Of a stretch of 52,870 nucleotides of DNA, positions 1-11,099 are shown one piece after another. The stretch is from positions 1 to 52,870 of the forward strand of contig NZ_JAJTBB010000041.1 of NCBI RefSeq assembly GCF_021287135.1. The letters are read 5' to 3'. The notes under the pieces were generated by a model. The model was not told where the DNA came from, made no database searches, and saw nothing but the letters and a program-made list of their open reading frames with translations. The stretch's first letter is position 1. Every line of letters starts with the position of its first letter. Position numbers and translations under genes: made by a program. This DNA is from Acidovorax sp. (GTDB taxonomy: Bacteria; Pseudomonadota; Gammaproteobacteria; Burkholderiales; Burkholderiaceae_C).

Positions 1-1
1 C

Positions 2-181
2 GTGCGCACGATCCTGGCGCTGGCCAAGAGCCTGGACCTGCAGGTGGTGGCCGAGGGGGTGGAGACCACCGGGCAGCTGAGCTTCTTGCGGCTGCACGGC
101 TGCGAGGGGTTCCAGGGCTATCTGTTTGGCCGGCCCGGGCCAGCGGGGGACATTGATGCCTTGCTGCACCCGGCACGCTAG
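2..181 (+). CDS. EAL-domain protein, C-terminal end (partial)
   Basis: Only the last 59 residues are present; the gene starts before the window. The visible part is the end of an EAL fold: a VVAEGVET segment followed by LRLHGCEGFQGYLFGRP, the usual last strand and helix of cyclic-di-GMP phosphodiesterases. EAL proteins hydrolyse cyclic-di-GMP to pGpG. The catalytic ExLxR motif would lie upstream, so activity cannot be judged. It is followed after about 150 bp by a large hybrid kinase and an HD-GYP regulator, suggesting a c-di-GMP signalling cluster. The family call is firm; architecture and activity are unknown. Confidence 0.85.
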   Translation: MRTILALAKSLDLQVVAEGVETTGQLSFLRLHGCEGFQGYLFGRPGPAGDIDALLHPAR

Positions 182-333
182 GACGTCTTTGTCCGCACCA
201 ACGCGCCGCGTGCCTCCGCAGGCCTGGGCCGCCCGCGGCGCTGGGCGCCTCGCAGCCTTCTGCGGGCCGCTGCGCCTGCGTTGTGCCTGGTGGGTGTGCA
301 GGCGCCAAAAGCTGTGTTTTCAAGAGGTGGCGC

Positions 334-3300
334 ATGGCGCGCGGGGATGACGGCGCCGCGCTGGACGGCGCCCTGGCGGCACACCGCGGCCCCGGCCTGC
401 GGGGCTGGGTGGCGGTGGTGGCGCTCGCGCTGCTGGGGGCATGTCTGGCGGTGCTGGGCGTGGTGCACTGGAAAAGCACCGAGCGCGCAAACCAGCGCGC
501 CGAGCTGCTGCAGGAGACGGTCGAGACCCTGCAAACCCGCATCGCCGGCGCCGGCATGCTGGGGGCCGTGTCACTGCTCGGGTTGAGCGAGCCGCTGCTC
601 AAGGCCCTGGCCCTGGGGCAACTCCCGCCGGACGACCCGGAGGCGTTGGCGCGGCTGGCGGTGGCGCGCGGCCGCTTCCTGGTCAATGGCGTGTATGTCA
701 TGTCCCGCGACGGGACGGTGGTGGCGCACGAGACGGCGGGCACCCGCTCGACCGGGCTCAACCTGGCGTTCCGGCCGTATTTCCAGCAGGCAATTCAAGG
801 CGTGAACAGCGTGTACGCCGCGATAGGGCGCAACACCCAGGAGCGGGGGCTGTACTACGCCGCGCCGCTGTACGAAAGCGATACGCCTTCCAGCGCCATT
901 GTGGGCGTGGTGATGTTCAAGGTGGGGTTCGAGCTGTTCGACGAGGTGCTCAAGCGCACCGGGATGCCCACCGTGCTGCTGTCGCCGCAAGGGGTGGTGT
1001 TTGCCTCCACCCGGCCCGAATGGCTGCTTTCGGTGGCTCCGCCGCTGACCCAGGCGCGCATCGACGCGATCCGGGAGTCGCGCCAGTTTGGCCGGCATTT
1101 CGACAACGGCGTTGCCTCGGCGCTGCCCTTTGCCCCGGGGGCAGGGGAGGTGCTGCTCAATGGCGTGCCGTATGCCGTGGACCGGCACCGCGTGGACTGG
1201 GGCGATCCGGGCGGGGCCTGGCAGCTGGTGCTGCTGGACGATGTCAGCGCGCTGGTGCCTCTGCCCGTGCGGCTGCAGGCTGGCGGGGCTGCGTTCGTGC
1301 TGCTGTGCCTGCTGGGCTGGCTGTTGCTGGAGCTGCTGCGCAGCCGTGCCCGCATGCGCGCCGCGGTGGAGCGCTTCAGGGTGCTGGGCACGGCGCTGGG
1401 CAACAGCCCGGTGTCGGTGGTCATCACCGATGGCGACGGGCGCATCGACTGGGTCAACCCGCAGTACGAGCGCAACACCGGCTACACCCTGGCGGAAGTC
1501 CGCGGCAAGAAGCCCGCGGTGGTGGCCAGCGGCCAGACCCCTGCGGCGACCTACCAGGAGATGTGGTCCGCCTTGCTGTCGGGGCGCTCGTGGCAAGGCC
1601 AGTTCGTCAACCGGCGCAAGGACGGCGCGCTGTACCACGACGAGGCCACGTTGTCCCCGGTGCTGGACGAGCGGGGCCGGCGCATCGCCATCGTGGGGCT
1701 GCACGAAGACGTGACCGCGCGCATCCAGGCCCAGCAGGAACTGCAGCGGCGTGAGCGGCTGCTGAACCAGCTGCTGGAGCAGCAGACGGCGATCTTCGAC
1801 AATGCGCCCCCCATCGCCCTGGTCGGCGACGGGAAGTTCCGGCAATTCAATCCGGCCTTTGTGGAGCTGATGGGGAGCGCGGCCTCGGAGCTGCTGGGCC
1901 TGGGCGTTGGCGTGCTGCTGGGCGGGGCCGAGCGCGCAAAGGCCTTCCATGCCGAGGTGACCCCCCTGCTGGAGCGTGGGGAACGGGTGCGGCAGATCAC
2001 GACCTTGTTCCGCCTGGACGGCCACCGTTTCGAGGCGCGCATGGCGGGACGCCGCGTGCAGCTGGAAGGCTTCCAGAATGCCTCCCTGTGGGTCATCGAG
2101 GACGTCAGCGAGCAGCGCCGCGCAGAACTGGCCGTCCAGCAGGCCAAGGACCGGCTGGAGCTGGCGCAGGAGGCGGGCAAGATCGGCGTGTTCGACATCG
2201 ACCCCGTCTCCGGCCAGGTGCTGTGGAGCGAGAAGCTGCTGGCAATGATGGGGCTGCCGCCCGGCACGCAGGCGCGCTCCCAGGAGGACTGGAAGGAGCG
2301 GCTGCACCCGCAGGACCGCGACCGGGCGGTGGCGGCGTTTGCCAGCGCCCTGGCGGGAGGCGAAGCCCATGTGCGCGATTCCTGGCGCATCGTGCGGCCG
2401 GATGGCGAGGTGCGCTGGTTCCTCTCGGCGGCTCGCATCTTCCGCGACGGGACCGGACAGCCCGTGCGCGTGGTGGGCGTCAATGTGGACATCCAGGACC
2501 AGAAGCTGCTGGAGGCCCGGGTGGCCGAGCAGCTGGACTTCCAGCAGGCGCTGATCGACGCCATCCCGGTGCCTCTGTTCTACAAGGGGGCCGACGGCCG
2601 CTACATCGGGTTCAACCGCGCCTACGAGCAGGCCTTCGGGGTGCAGCGGGAGGTCCTGATCGGCAAGACGGTGCTGGACCTGCCGTTCCTGGGCGAGGAC
2701 GAGCGCGCCCGGTTTGCCGTCGACGCGCAGGAAGCGCTGCGCGGGCTGCAGTCCGTGCACAAGGAGGTGGACCTGCCCTACGCGGACGGCCAGGTCCACC
2801 ACACGCTGTTCTGGCTGCACGGCTTCTCGCGCGCCGACGGCTCGCCCGGCGGGGCCATCGGCACGTTTGTGGACATCACGGACCGGCAGCGCGCCGAGCA
2901 GGAGCTGCGCCTGGCCAAGGAGTTGGCCGAGGAGTCCACGGCGCTCAAGTCCAATTTCCTGGCCAACATGAGCCACGAGATCCGCACACCGATGAACGCC
3001 ATCATCGGGATGTCGCACCTGGCGCTGAAATCGGGGCTGTCGCCGCGCCAGCACGAGTACGTGAGCAAGATCCAGCAGGCGGGCCAGCACCTGCTGGGGG
3101 TGATCAACGATATTCTGGATTTTTCCAAGATCGAGGCGGGCAAGCTCAGCCTGGAGAAACAGCCCTTCGTGCTGGACCGCATGCTGGAGACCGTCTCCGA
3201 CGTGGTGGGCTACAAGGCCGGCGCCAAGGGCCTGGAGCTGGTGTGCGACGTGGCGGCGGATGTGCCGCCCAACCTGGTGGGCGACTCGCTGCGCCTGGGG

Positions 3301-5241
3301 CAGATTCTCATCAACTTCGCCAACAACGCGGTCAAGTTCACCGAGGCTGGCGAGATCAGCATCGCCGTGCGCACGGTGGAAACCGCCGGGGACCGGGTGA
3401 CGCTGCGGTTCGAGGTCCGCGATACCGGCATCGGCATCACCCCCGAGCAGATGGGGCGGCTGTTCCAGAGCTTCCAGCAGGCGGACACGTCCACCACGCG
3501 CCGCTACGGCGGCACGGGGCTGGGCCTGGCCATCTGCAAAAGCCTGGCCGAGCTGATGGGTGGCTCGGTGGGCGTGCACAGCGTGGTGGGGCAGGGCTCC
3601 ACCTTCTGGGTGAGCGTGCCGCTGGAGCGCGGCGTTCCGGCCCGGGCCTTCCTGCCGCCGGCCAACCTGCGGGGCAGCCGCGTGCTGGTGGTGGACGACA
3701 ACCTCACCGCGGCCACCGTGCTGGCAGACATGCTGCACGCGATGGGATTCGAGGTGGAGCAGGCCCATTCCGGCCTGGACGCGCTGGACTGCCTGCGCGA
3801 GGCCATGGCGCAGCACCGGCCGTTCGGCCTCCTGCTGCTCGACTGGCACATGCCGGGCATGGACGGCATCGAACTGGCGGGCCACATCCGCGGCCTGGGC
3901 CTGGCCCAGGTGCCCAAGATGCTCATGGTCACCGCCTACGGCCGCGAGGACGTGATGCGCGCCGCGCGCCTGCAGGGCATCGACACGGTGCTGATCAAGC
4001 CGGTGAACGCGTCGCTGCTGTTCGACACGCTGATGCAGCCGCTGGCGCACTCCACCGACGTGCGCGACCGCATGGACACGCCACCCCCGACGCCGGAGGC
4101 CCTGCCGCTGGCCCTCCGTGGCGCGTCGGTATTGCTGGTGGAGGACAACGAGCTCAACCAGATGGTGGCCGTGGAACTGCTGCGCGATGCGGGCTTTGCC
4201 GTGGACGTCGCGGAGAACGGCCAGGTGGCGCTGGACCGCATTGCACAGAAAACGTACGACGTGGTGCTGATGGACATGCAGATGCCGGTGATGGACGGCG
4301 AGACCGCCACCCGCGCGCTGCGCCGCGACCCCCGCCATGCCGAGTTGCCCATCATCGCCATGACCGCCAACGCCATGGAGGCGGACCGCCAGCGGTGCTT
4401 CGACGCGGGCATGAACGACCACGTGGCCAAGCCGATCGAGCCCGCGGCGCTGTGGGCGGCGCTTGCCCGGTGGATACGCCCGCGGCCCGGTCTGGCCGCG
4501 CCGCCCGACGGCGGAGAGCCGGCGGCGGCAGCCCCGCCAGCCGGCGACTCGGCGGGCGCAGCGGGGCCGGCATTTGCCGGCATCGCGGGGCTGGACGCAG
4601 CCCTGGGCCTGCAGCGGGCGCTGGGCAAGCCGGACCTGTACGCCCAGCTGCTGCGCCGGTTTCTGCAAGGGCAAGCCGGTGCGGTGCCCGCGCTGGAGCA
4701 GGCGCTGGCCGGTGGCGATCTGGCCGGGGCTGAGCGCCTGGCGCACACGCTGCGTTCGGTGGCAGCCAACATCGGTGCGCAAGAGGTTTCCGTGCGGGCC
4801 GGCACGCTGGAGCAGGCGTTGCGGGCGCAGCAGGGCGGTGGCCCCCGCGGCACCGGGCCGGAAGACGGCGCTGCGGCGGCTTTGCACGCCCGCCTGCTGG
4901 GGGAGCTGGGCAACGCCCTGGACCCGCTGCTCCACGCGCTGCGGGCGTGGCAGCAGGCGGCGGACCCGCCGGGCAGCGCCGTCACCGAGCCGCCCCGTCC
5001 CGATGCCGCAGGAGAACCGGCCCCGGACGGCGCGGCGGCCTTGCAGCACCTGCGGGGCCTGCTGGAGCAGGACGACCCTGCAGCCGCGGAGTTTTTCCAA
5101 CACAATGCGCAGGTATTGAAGCCTGTGCTGGGCCCGGCCTTCCACGCGGTCGAGACGCACACCTTGAACTTTGACTTCGAGCAGGCGCTGGAGGCACTCG
5201 CCGGCATGCAGACCACCGAACCCTCTGCCACCGGCGCGCCC
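334..5241 (+). CDS. Hybrid sensor histidine kinase: 4 PAS, HisKA, HATPase, 2 receivers, HPt
   Basis: Large membrane-bound phosphorelay kinase of about 1636 residues (the stop codon follows at 5242-5244). A GTG at 283 would add 17 residues, but the ATG at 334 has a good ribosome site (AGAGGTGG) and is preferred. Two membrane segments (about 24-46 and 316-336) flank a periplasmic sensor region. Four PAS domains follow (about 347-470, 480-600, 605-727, 735-857), then HisKA with SHEIRTPMN (His881), HATPase with an intact N box, receiver 1 (Asp1170), receiver 2 (Asp1314) and an HPt domain with AHTLRS (His1471). All expected phospho-acceptor residues are present, so an internal His-Asp-His-Asp relay is plausible. 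The next gene, 28 nt downstream, is a receiver-HD-GYP protein and probable partner. The signal sensed is unknown. Confidence 0.93.
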
Positions 5242-5272
5242 TGAGCGGCCCCACACGCAGGAACGCACTTCC

Positions 5273-6403
5273 ATGGACAACGCGCCCTTCGCCCCCCCAC
5301 CGGCCGCCCTGGTCGAGAAGCCGATTGCCACCGTGCTGGTGGTGGACGACACGCCGGACAACCTGACGCTGATGGGCAGCCTGCTGCGCGAGCATTTCCA
5401 CGTGAAGGTGGCCAACCATGGGGAAAAAGCGCTCAAGATCGCCCAGTCCGAGCTGCAGCCGGACCTGATCCTGCTGGACATCATGATGCCGGGCATGGAC
5501 GGCTACGAGGTGTGCCGCCAGCTCAAGGCGCTGCCCGCCACGCGCGACATTCCCGTGATCTTCCTGACCGCCCGCAGCGATCTGGACGATGAGCGCATGG
5601 GCCTGGGCCTGGGCGCCGTGGACTACATCACCAAACCCATCAGCCCGCCGATCCTGCTGGCGCGGGTCAACACCCATCTGGCGCTCAAGGCCACGGCCGA
5701 TTTCCTGCGCGACAAGAGCGCCTACCTGGAGCGGGAGGTGGCCTTGCGCACCCTGGAGGTGCAGGCCATCCAGGACGTGACCATCATGGCCATGACCTCG
5801 CTGGCCGAGACGCGCGACAACGAGACCGGCAACCACATTCGCCGCACGCAGCTGTACGTCAAGACCCTGGCCGAGCGGCTGCGCCACCACCCGCGGTTCG
5901 AGCATGTGCTGAACGACCGCATGATCGAGCTGCTCTACAAGTCGGCCCCGCTGCACGACATCGGCAAGATCGGCATCCCCGACAGCATCCTGCTCAAGCC
6001 CGGCAAGCTCACGGTGGAAGAGTTCGAGATCATGAAGACCCACACCACGCTGGGCCGCAACGCCATCGACGAGGCCGAGCGGCGCCTGGGCATGCGCGTG
6101 GCCTTCCTGAGCGTCTCCAAGGAGATCGCCTACAGCCACCAGGAGAAGTGGGACGGCTCGGGCTACCCCGAGGGGCTCAAGGGCGATGCGATTCCCGTGT
6201 CGGCCCGCCTGATGGCCGTGGCGGACGTGTACGACGCGCTGATCAGCCGGCGGGTGTACAAGCCCGCGTTCTCGCACGACCAGGCCTGCAGCACCATCGT
6301 GCGCGGCAAGGGTACGCATTTCGACCCGGACATGGTGGATGCGTTTGTGGACATCGCGGAAGACTTCCGCAGCATTGCGCAGAAGTACCCTGATCCGGGA
6401 TAG
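5273..6403 (+). CDS. Response regulator with HD-GYP phosphodiesterase domain
   Basis: A 376-residue cytoplasmic two-domain protein. The N-terminal receiver has LILLDIMMPGMDG with phospho-acceptor Asp69. The C-terminal HD-GYP domain has HDIGKIGIPD (His228-Asp229) and DGSGYP (Gly297-Tyr298-Pro299), so the metal site and the GYP motif look intact. HD-GYP enzymes hydrolyse cyclic-di-GMP. The ATG at 5273 is chosen because the receiver begins soon after it; the longer open frame overlaps the kinase gene. It lies 28 nt after the hybrid kinase and is probably co-transcribed and phosphorylated by it (inference). Confidence 0.93.
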   Translation: MDNAPFAPPPAALVEKPIATVLVVDDTPDNLTLMGSLLREHFHVKVANHGEKALKIAQSELQPDLILLDIMMPGMDGYEVCRQLKALPATRDIPVIFLTARSDLDDERMGLGLGAVDYITKPISPPILLARVNTHLALKATADFLRDKSAYLEREVALRTLEVQAIQDVTIMAMTSLAETRDNETGNHIRRTQLYVKTLAERLRHHPRFEHVLNDRMIELLYKSAPLHDIGKIGIPDSILLKPGKLTVEEFEIMKTHTTLGRNAIDEAERRLGMRVAFLSVSKEIAYSHQEKWDGSGYPEGLKGDAIPVSARLMAVADVYDALISRRVYKPAFSHDQACSTIVRGKGTHFDPDMVDAFVDIAEDFRSIAQKYPDPG

Positions 6404-6660
6404 AGGACAACCCCCTGAGTCGCTTCGCGCCTCGGCACCACCGCCAGAGGCGGTGGCTCTTCGGGCTCGTCCAAGCCTGCGCGGGCAGGCTCGGAGCCGC
6501 GGCCCTCAGCCCCTTCTCTCGAATTGCTGCGCAATTCGGGAAGGGGGACGCAGCCAGCGCGGCGGGGCGGCCCTTGCGCGGCTGCCCTGGCGTGCGTCGC
6601 GCCCACTGCGCGGTCCCGCTAGGAAACGCGCCTAGGGGGCACCGTGCGCAGGTTCCATGG
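6404..6660. repeat. Intergenic block of several hairpins (REP-like)
   Basis: Non-coding DNA between convergent genes, built from back-to-back palindromes. Stems pair 6438-6445 with 6449-6456 (CCACCGCC), 6474-6480 with 6485-6491 (AGCCTGC), and 6510-6515 with 6541-6546 enclosing GAATTGC-TGC-GCAATTC (6521-6537). This style of hairpin-rich spacer is common between convergent genes in Acidovorax-like genomes. It may end transcription from both sides, but there is no clear T-run. Assignment to a repeat family is from memory and untested. Confidence 0.55.
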
Positions 6661-6677
6661 CTGGGGGTGGGATGGCT

Positions 6678-7634
6678 TTAGAACGGAGCGTCTTCGCCCT
6701 TGCCTGCGTCCGCTTGGGATGCCGCCGATTCGGCTGCATCCGCAGCGCCTTCTGCCTCTGGCGTGTGGGTGGCTTCGGGCGCATCGGCCGCAGCCGCCTG
6801 GCGCACGGCCGCCTTGTCGCCAGCGCTCGCAAACTTGCTGTACTTGCCCAGGATGGGCACCAGCTGGCCGTAGATGCGCGGGTTGCCGGCCAGGCATTCG
6901 CGCTGCTCCAGGAAGTCGGCCTCGCCCGTGAAGTTGCCCACCAGGCCGCCGGCCTCGGTCACCAGCAGCGAGCCGGCCGCCACGTCCCAGATCGACAGGC
7001 CCGATTCAAAGAACCCGTCGGTGAAGCCTGCGGCCACGTAGGCCAGGTCCAGCGCGGCGGCGCCGGGGCGGCGCAGGCCGGCGGTGCGCTGCATCACCTC
7101 GCCCATCATGTTCATGTAGCTCTTGAAGTTGTCGCCCGGGCGGAAGGGGAAACCGGTGGAGATCAGGCAGTCCTTGAGCTGGGTGCGCTTGGAGACACGG
7201 ATGCGGCGCTCGTTCAGGAAGGCGCCGCGGCCCTTGGTGGCGGTGAAGAGGTCGTTGCGCGTGGGGTCGTACACCACGGCCTGTTCGACCTTGCCCTTGA
7301 CGGTGAGCGCAATGCTCACGCAGTACACGGGAAAGCCGTGGATGAAGTTGGTCGTGCCGTCCAGCGGGTCGATCACCCACACAAAGTCAGAGTCCTTGGC
7401 GCCGTATTCGCGGCCGGTTTCTTCGGCCAGGATGCCGTGGCCGGGGTAGGCCGTGAGCAGCGTCTCGATGATGGTTTTCTCGGACGCGTGGTCGATCTCG
7501 GTCACGAAGTCGTTGATCTGCTTTTGCGAGATCCGCACCGATTCCACGTCCAGGGCCGCGCGGTTGATGATGGCGCCGGCGGCGCGTGCGGCCTTGATGG
7601 CCACGTTGAGCATGGGGTGCAGATTGGACGACAT
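6678..7634 (-). CDS. suhB: Inositol monophosphatase family protein (SuhB-like)
   Basis: A 318-residue Mg-dependent phosphatase. Metal-site motifs are intact: Glu71-Glu72 in AEETGRE, DPLDGT at 89-94, and WDVAAG with Asp217. The family dephosphorylates inositol phosphates; in E. coli SuhB also acts with NusA in rRNA antitermination. The core ends near residue 268, where E. coli SuhB (267 residues) would stop. Another 50 residues follow, low in complexity and rich in Ala, Glu and Asp. The gene is convergent with the HD-GYP gene and divergent from trmJ, about 150 bp away. The enzyme family is certain; the cellular role is inferred. Confidence 0.92.
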   Translation of the reverse strand: MSSNLHPMLNVAIKAARAAGAIINRAALDVESVRISQKQINDFVTEIDHASEKTIIETLLTAYPGHGILAEETGREYGAKDSDFVWVIDPLDGTTNFIHGFPVYCVSIALTVKGKVEQAVVYDPTRNDLFTATKGRGAFLNERRIRVSKRTQLKDCLISTGFPFRPGDNFKSYMNMMGEVMQRTAGLRRPGAAALDLAYVAAGFTDGFFESGLSIWDVAAGSLLVTEAGGLVGNFTGEADFLEQRECLAGNPRIYGQLVPILGKYSKFASAGDKAAVRQAAAADAPEATHTPEAEGAADAAESAASQADAGKGEDAPF

Positions 7635-7784
7635 AAATTGTGGTGTTGGGCAGCGCGGCCGGCGAGGGCGCAGGCGCTGCGTGGCAGGATGAGCGGTCAG
7701 GTCGGGCCCGTCCCGGCGATGCGGGCGGCGACAATGGAGGGCGGGATTTTACCCGCAGAGCCTTTTTTCGCCTAACGCCCGCCC

Positions 7785-8588
7785 ATGAAGACCCGTTTCA
7801 TCCTGATCAACACCAGCCACGCCGGCAATGTGGGGGCTGCTGCCCGCGCCATGAAGACCATGGGTTTTGACGACCTGGTGCTGGTGGCCCCGCGCTGGGC
7901 CAACGTGCTGCGGCGCGAGGAAACCATCCAGCGCGCCAGCGGCGCCCTGGACGTGCTGCACAACGCGCGCATCGTGGCCACGCTGGACGAGGCGCTGGAC
8001 GGCATGAGCCACCTGTGCGCCACGGCCATGACGCCGCGCGACTTCGGCCCGCCCACGGTGGCGCCCCGGGCGCACTTTGAATCGCTATTGAAAAATGAGC
8101 TGCCGGCGCTTGCTGGACAAGCGCTAGAGGCCAAAAACGCTTCAAATTCAGAGGCGGAGGCATCCGGCCCTGCAACGCAGGCGGGCGTGGCCTTCCTCTT
8201 CGGCTCCGAACGCTTTGGCATGGCCAACGAAGACGTCTACCGCTGCCATGTGGCGCTGTCGATCCCCACGAATCCGGGCTTTGGCTCGCTGAACCTGGGC
8301 GCGGCCATCCAGGTGATTGCCTATGAGTGGCGCCAGGCGCTGGGCGGCTTTGCCGTGCAGGACGCCACGCCGCCGCGTGCGCTGGCCGATGCCGCCCAGG
8401 TGGCGGGCATGCTGGGCCATTGGGAGCAGGCGCTGGCCGCCATCGGTTTTCTGGACCCCGCCGCCCCCAAAAAGCTCATGCCGCGCCTGAACCAGCTTTT
8501 CAACCGCGCGCAGCTGAGCCCGGAGGAAATCCACATCCTGCGTGGTGTCGCCAAAGCCATGATCGAGACGGCGCAGGCCAGCCGCTAG
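7785..8588 (+). CDS. trmJ: tRNA (cytidine/uridine-2'-O-)-methyltransferase TrmJ
   Basis: SPOUT-class RNA methyltransferase of 267 residues that 2'-O-methylates tRNA position 32. The N-terminus has [20 protein letters not shown] and the SAM-binding knot has [10 protein letters not shown], then [18 protein letters not shown], all characteristic of TrmJ. It is longer than E. coli TrmJ (246). The extra residues, about 101-122, are encoded by a copy of the dispersed GCTAT...TAGCTGCC...GCGCTAGAGGCC repeat, inserted in frame in a surface linker before the knot. cysE follows 35 bp downstream on the same strand. Confidence 0.93.
   Translation: MKTRFILINTSHAGNVGAAARAMKTMGFDDLVLVAPRWANVLRREETIQRASGALDVLHNARIVATLDEALDGMSHLCATAMTPRDFGPPTVAPRAHFESLLKNELPALAGQALEAKNASNSEAEASGPATQAGVAFLFGSERFGMANEDVYRCHVALSIPTNPGFGSLNLGAAIQVIAYEWRQALGGFAVQDATPPRALADAAQVAGMLGHWEQALAAIGFLDPAAPKKLMPRLNQLFNRAQLSPEEIHILRGVAKAMIETAQASR
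8084..8149 (+). repeat. Dispersed palindromic repeat, copy 1 (in frame inside trmJ)
   Basis: About 66 bp with the pattern GCTATTG, GAGCTGCCGGCGCTTG, CAAGCGCTAGAGGCCAAAAA. It lies in trmJ, is read through without a stop or frameshift, and encodes roughly residues 101-122. The same pattern recurs near 9433, 21836, 27296, 32392, 35853, 40177, 48462 and 50131. Confidence 0.8.
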
Positions 8589-8623
8589 ACTGTCAAGCCA
8601 ATTTACAAATAACCATAACAACC

Positions 8624-9409
8624 ATGTTTGCCCGCCTGCGCTCCGATATCCAGTGCATCCTCGACCGCGATCCTGCTGCGCGCAGCACGTGGGAAGTGAT
8701 CACCTGTTATCCGGGCCTGCACGCGATCTGGCTGCACCGCCCCGCGCACTGGTGCTGGCACCACGGCCTGAAATGGCTGGGCCGATTCATCTCGCACTTT
8801 GCGCGCTGGCTCACCGGCATCGAGATCCACCCGGGCGCCAAGATCGGCCAGCGCGTGTTCTTCGACCACGCCATGGGCGTGGTGGTGGGCGAGACGGCCG
8901 AGATCGGCGACGGCTGCACCATCTACCAGGGCGTGACGCTGGGCGGCACCTCGCTGTACAAGGGCGCCAAGCGCCACCCCACGCTGGGCAAGGACGTGGT
9001 GGTCAGTGCGGGCGCCAAGGTGCTGGGCGGCTTCGAAGTGGGCGACGGCGCCAAGATCGGCAGCAACGCCGTGGTCATCAAGCCCGTGCCCGCCGGCGCC
9101 ACGGCGGTGGGCATTCCGGCGCGCATCATTCCGTCCAAGGAAGGCCAGAGCGCCGACGTGACCACCGAGCCCCAGCAGCCGCGCAAGTTCACGGCCTACG
9201 GCATCACGCAGGAGGACGACCCACTCTCGCAGGCCATGCGCGGGCTGATCGACAACGCCTCGTCGCAAGAGCACCAGATCGCGCTGCTGTGGCAAGCGAT
9301 CGAAAAGCTCTCCAGCGCCAACCAGCAGGCCAAGGACTGCGTGCCCTGCGACGCGGCGCTCAAGGAGCAGTTTGAGGCGGGCAAGCTCAACGAGCTGGTG
9401 GGCAAGTAG
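8624..9409 (+). CDS. cysE: Serine O-acetyltransferase
   Basis: A 261-residue enzyme making O-acetylserine from serine and acetyl-CoA, the first step of cysteine synthesis. It has a helical N-terminal domain, then a left-handed hexapeptide-repeat helix ([30 protein letters not shown]). The catalytic Asp81-His82 pair is present. It is the short type, with a C-terminal tail of about 85 residues after the hexapeptides that ends in conserved-looking Cys residues (CVPCD). An ATG start at 8624 fits the family N-terminus; the longer frame overlaps trmJ. Confidence 0.93.
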   Translation: MFARLRSDIQCILDRDPAARSTWEVITCYPGLHAIWLHRPAHWCWHHGLKWLGRFISHFARWLTGIEIHPGAKIGQRVFFDHAMGVVVGETAEIGDGCTIYQGVTLGGTSLYKGAKRHPTLGKDVVVSAGAKVLGGFEVGDGAKIGSNAVVIKPVPAGATAVGIPARIIPSKEGQSADVTTEPQQPRKFTAYGITQEDDPLSQAMRGLIDNASSQEHQIALLWQAIEKLSSANQQAKDCVPCDAALKEQFEAGKLNELVGK

Positions 9410-9432
9410 CGGTTCTTGTTCGATTGCTATCA

Positions 9433-9479
9433 AAAAATAGCTGCCAGCGCTTGGTACGCAAGCGTTGGCAGCTATTTTT
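9433..9479. terminator. Hairpin between cysE and mogA made of dispersed repeat copy 2
   Basis: The arms 9433-9453 and 9459-9479 are a 21-bp inverted repeat with one mismatch (AAAAATAGCTGCC.. and its complement), loop of 5. It begins with an A-run and ends with a T-run, so it reads as a bidirectional intrinsic terminator between convergent cysE and mogA. It belongs to the same repeat family as the intragenic copies. Confidence 0.8.
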
Positions 9480-9496
9480 GTGTTGAATGCGGCTGG

Positions 9497-10094
<598 letters not shown>

Positions 10095-10102
<8 letters not shown>

Positions 10103-10766
10103 CGCCGCGGTCCTCGTCGCTGTCGGTGGCATCGTCCGCGCCCGTGCCGCCCAGGTGCTCGCGCACCAGCTGGAACAGCTCGCGGTACGCACGGCCCTTG
10201 CGGGGCGCCAGGCCTTGCGAGACCTGGACATTGGCCTCTTTGCCCGCGGGCTGGGCATCCTTGCGCGCCTGGCGGATCAGCGCGCGCAGCTGCTGCGTGT
10301 CGGTGCTGGGGTGCTCGGCCATCCATGCGGCCAGCGCCTCGTCGTCGGCAATCAGGCGGTCACGCCAGTGCTCGGCCAGGTGCAGCTGCATCTTTTCGGC
10401 GGCCGAGCCCTTGTGCTGCTCTTCCAGCGCCTGGCGGGCGGCTTCCACCAGTTCGGGCTCCAGCTTGCGCATGAGCTTGCCCACGTACTGCATCTGGCGG
10501 CGCTTGCCCTCGAAGTTGGTGATGCGCTTGGCTTCGTTGATGGCCTCGACCAGCTTGTCGGGCAGGCCCACCGCGTCGAACAGGTCAGTGCGCAACGTCA
10601 GCAGCTCCTTGCCCAGCGCCTGCAGTTCATCGCTCTCGCGCTTGAGGTCGGTGCGGCTGGCGTCGGACGTGCCTTTGAGTTCGGCCTTGAGCTGCAGGTC
10701 CAGCTCGCTGCCTTCGGCAACAAACTGGCCCCGCACGAAGTAGCCTTTTTTGGGTTTGCGTGACAT
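10095..10766 (-). CDS. darP: Ribosome-associated protein DarP/YjgA (DUF615)
   Basis: A 223-residue DUF615 protein. It begins MSRKPKKGYFVRGQ and has the charged helical pattern of YjgA, with RRMQYVGKLMRKLEPE near the middle. In E. coli YjgA (renamed DarP) binds precursor 50S subunits and helps late assembly. The C-terminus is acidic (DDATDSDEDRGDE). It is followed by mogA with an 8-nt overlap. Upstream lies the 269-bp foldback element that separates it from divergent pmbA. Confidence 0.88.
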
Positions 10767-10795
10767 GGGGTGGGGGCAAAAAATAAGTGGCGCTA

Positions 10796-11064
10796 AGAGC
10801 CTGTTTACGATCTCGCAGGGGTCGCGTTGGAGCGCAATCGGGATGAGTGGATGCTTCGGGTGCGCCGCATGGGCTCCTGCCCATGCAAGCAGCCGGGGCG
10901 TCCAATCGCCCGATTTCGCTCCAACCCTTCGGGCAGCAGTCTTTGCGGGCGGTCTGCGGCGTTGCGGCGCTTGCCAATAGCCGAGCTATTGGCTGCACAC
11001 CGCGCCTCGCATTCCATCCCGCAAAGACCACTGCGCGACCCCTGGGAGATCGTGAACAGGCTCT
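10796..11064. mobile_element. MITE-like foldback element with 31-bp terminal inverted repeats
   Basis: Non-coding 269-bp element filling most of the darP-pmbA gap. Its ends, 10796-10826 and 11034-11064, are inverted copies matching at 29 of 31 positions by eye; both begin AGAGCCTGTT. Nested pairs include GCATGGG (10867-10873) with 10880-10886 and GCCAATAGC (10973-10981) with 10985-10993. No transposase is encoded. TGGCGC lies just outside both ends in inverted orientation, so the true ends may be wider. The layout fits a non-autonomous miniature element; no target duplication is evident. Confidence 0.7.
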
Positions 11065-11099
11065 CGACGCGCCACAGCGGCAAGTATCATAGCTTTGCT

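Noticed and set aside
571-5496. 1641-codon open frame antisense to the hybrid kinase
   Set aside because: It is a GC-driven shadow. The sense strand encodes a full set of known domains; the antisense product has no recognisable motif and is His/Arg/Gln-rich in the usual shadow pattern.
8327-8623. Extended N-terminus for cysE overlapping trmJ
   Set aside because: The extension has no family similarity and overlaps a conserved gene; ATG at 8624 gives the normal CysE start.
10827-11099. Extended N-terminus for pmbA reaching into the foldback element
   Set aside because: The extra residues are encoded by the palindromic element and have no PmbA similarity.
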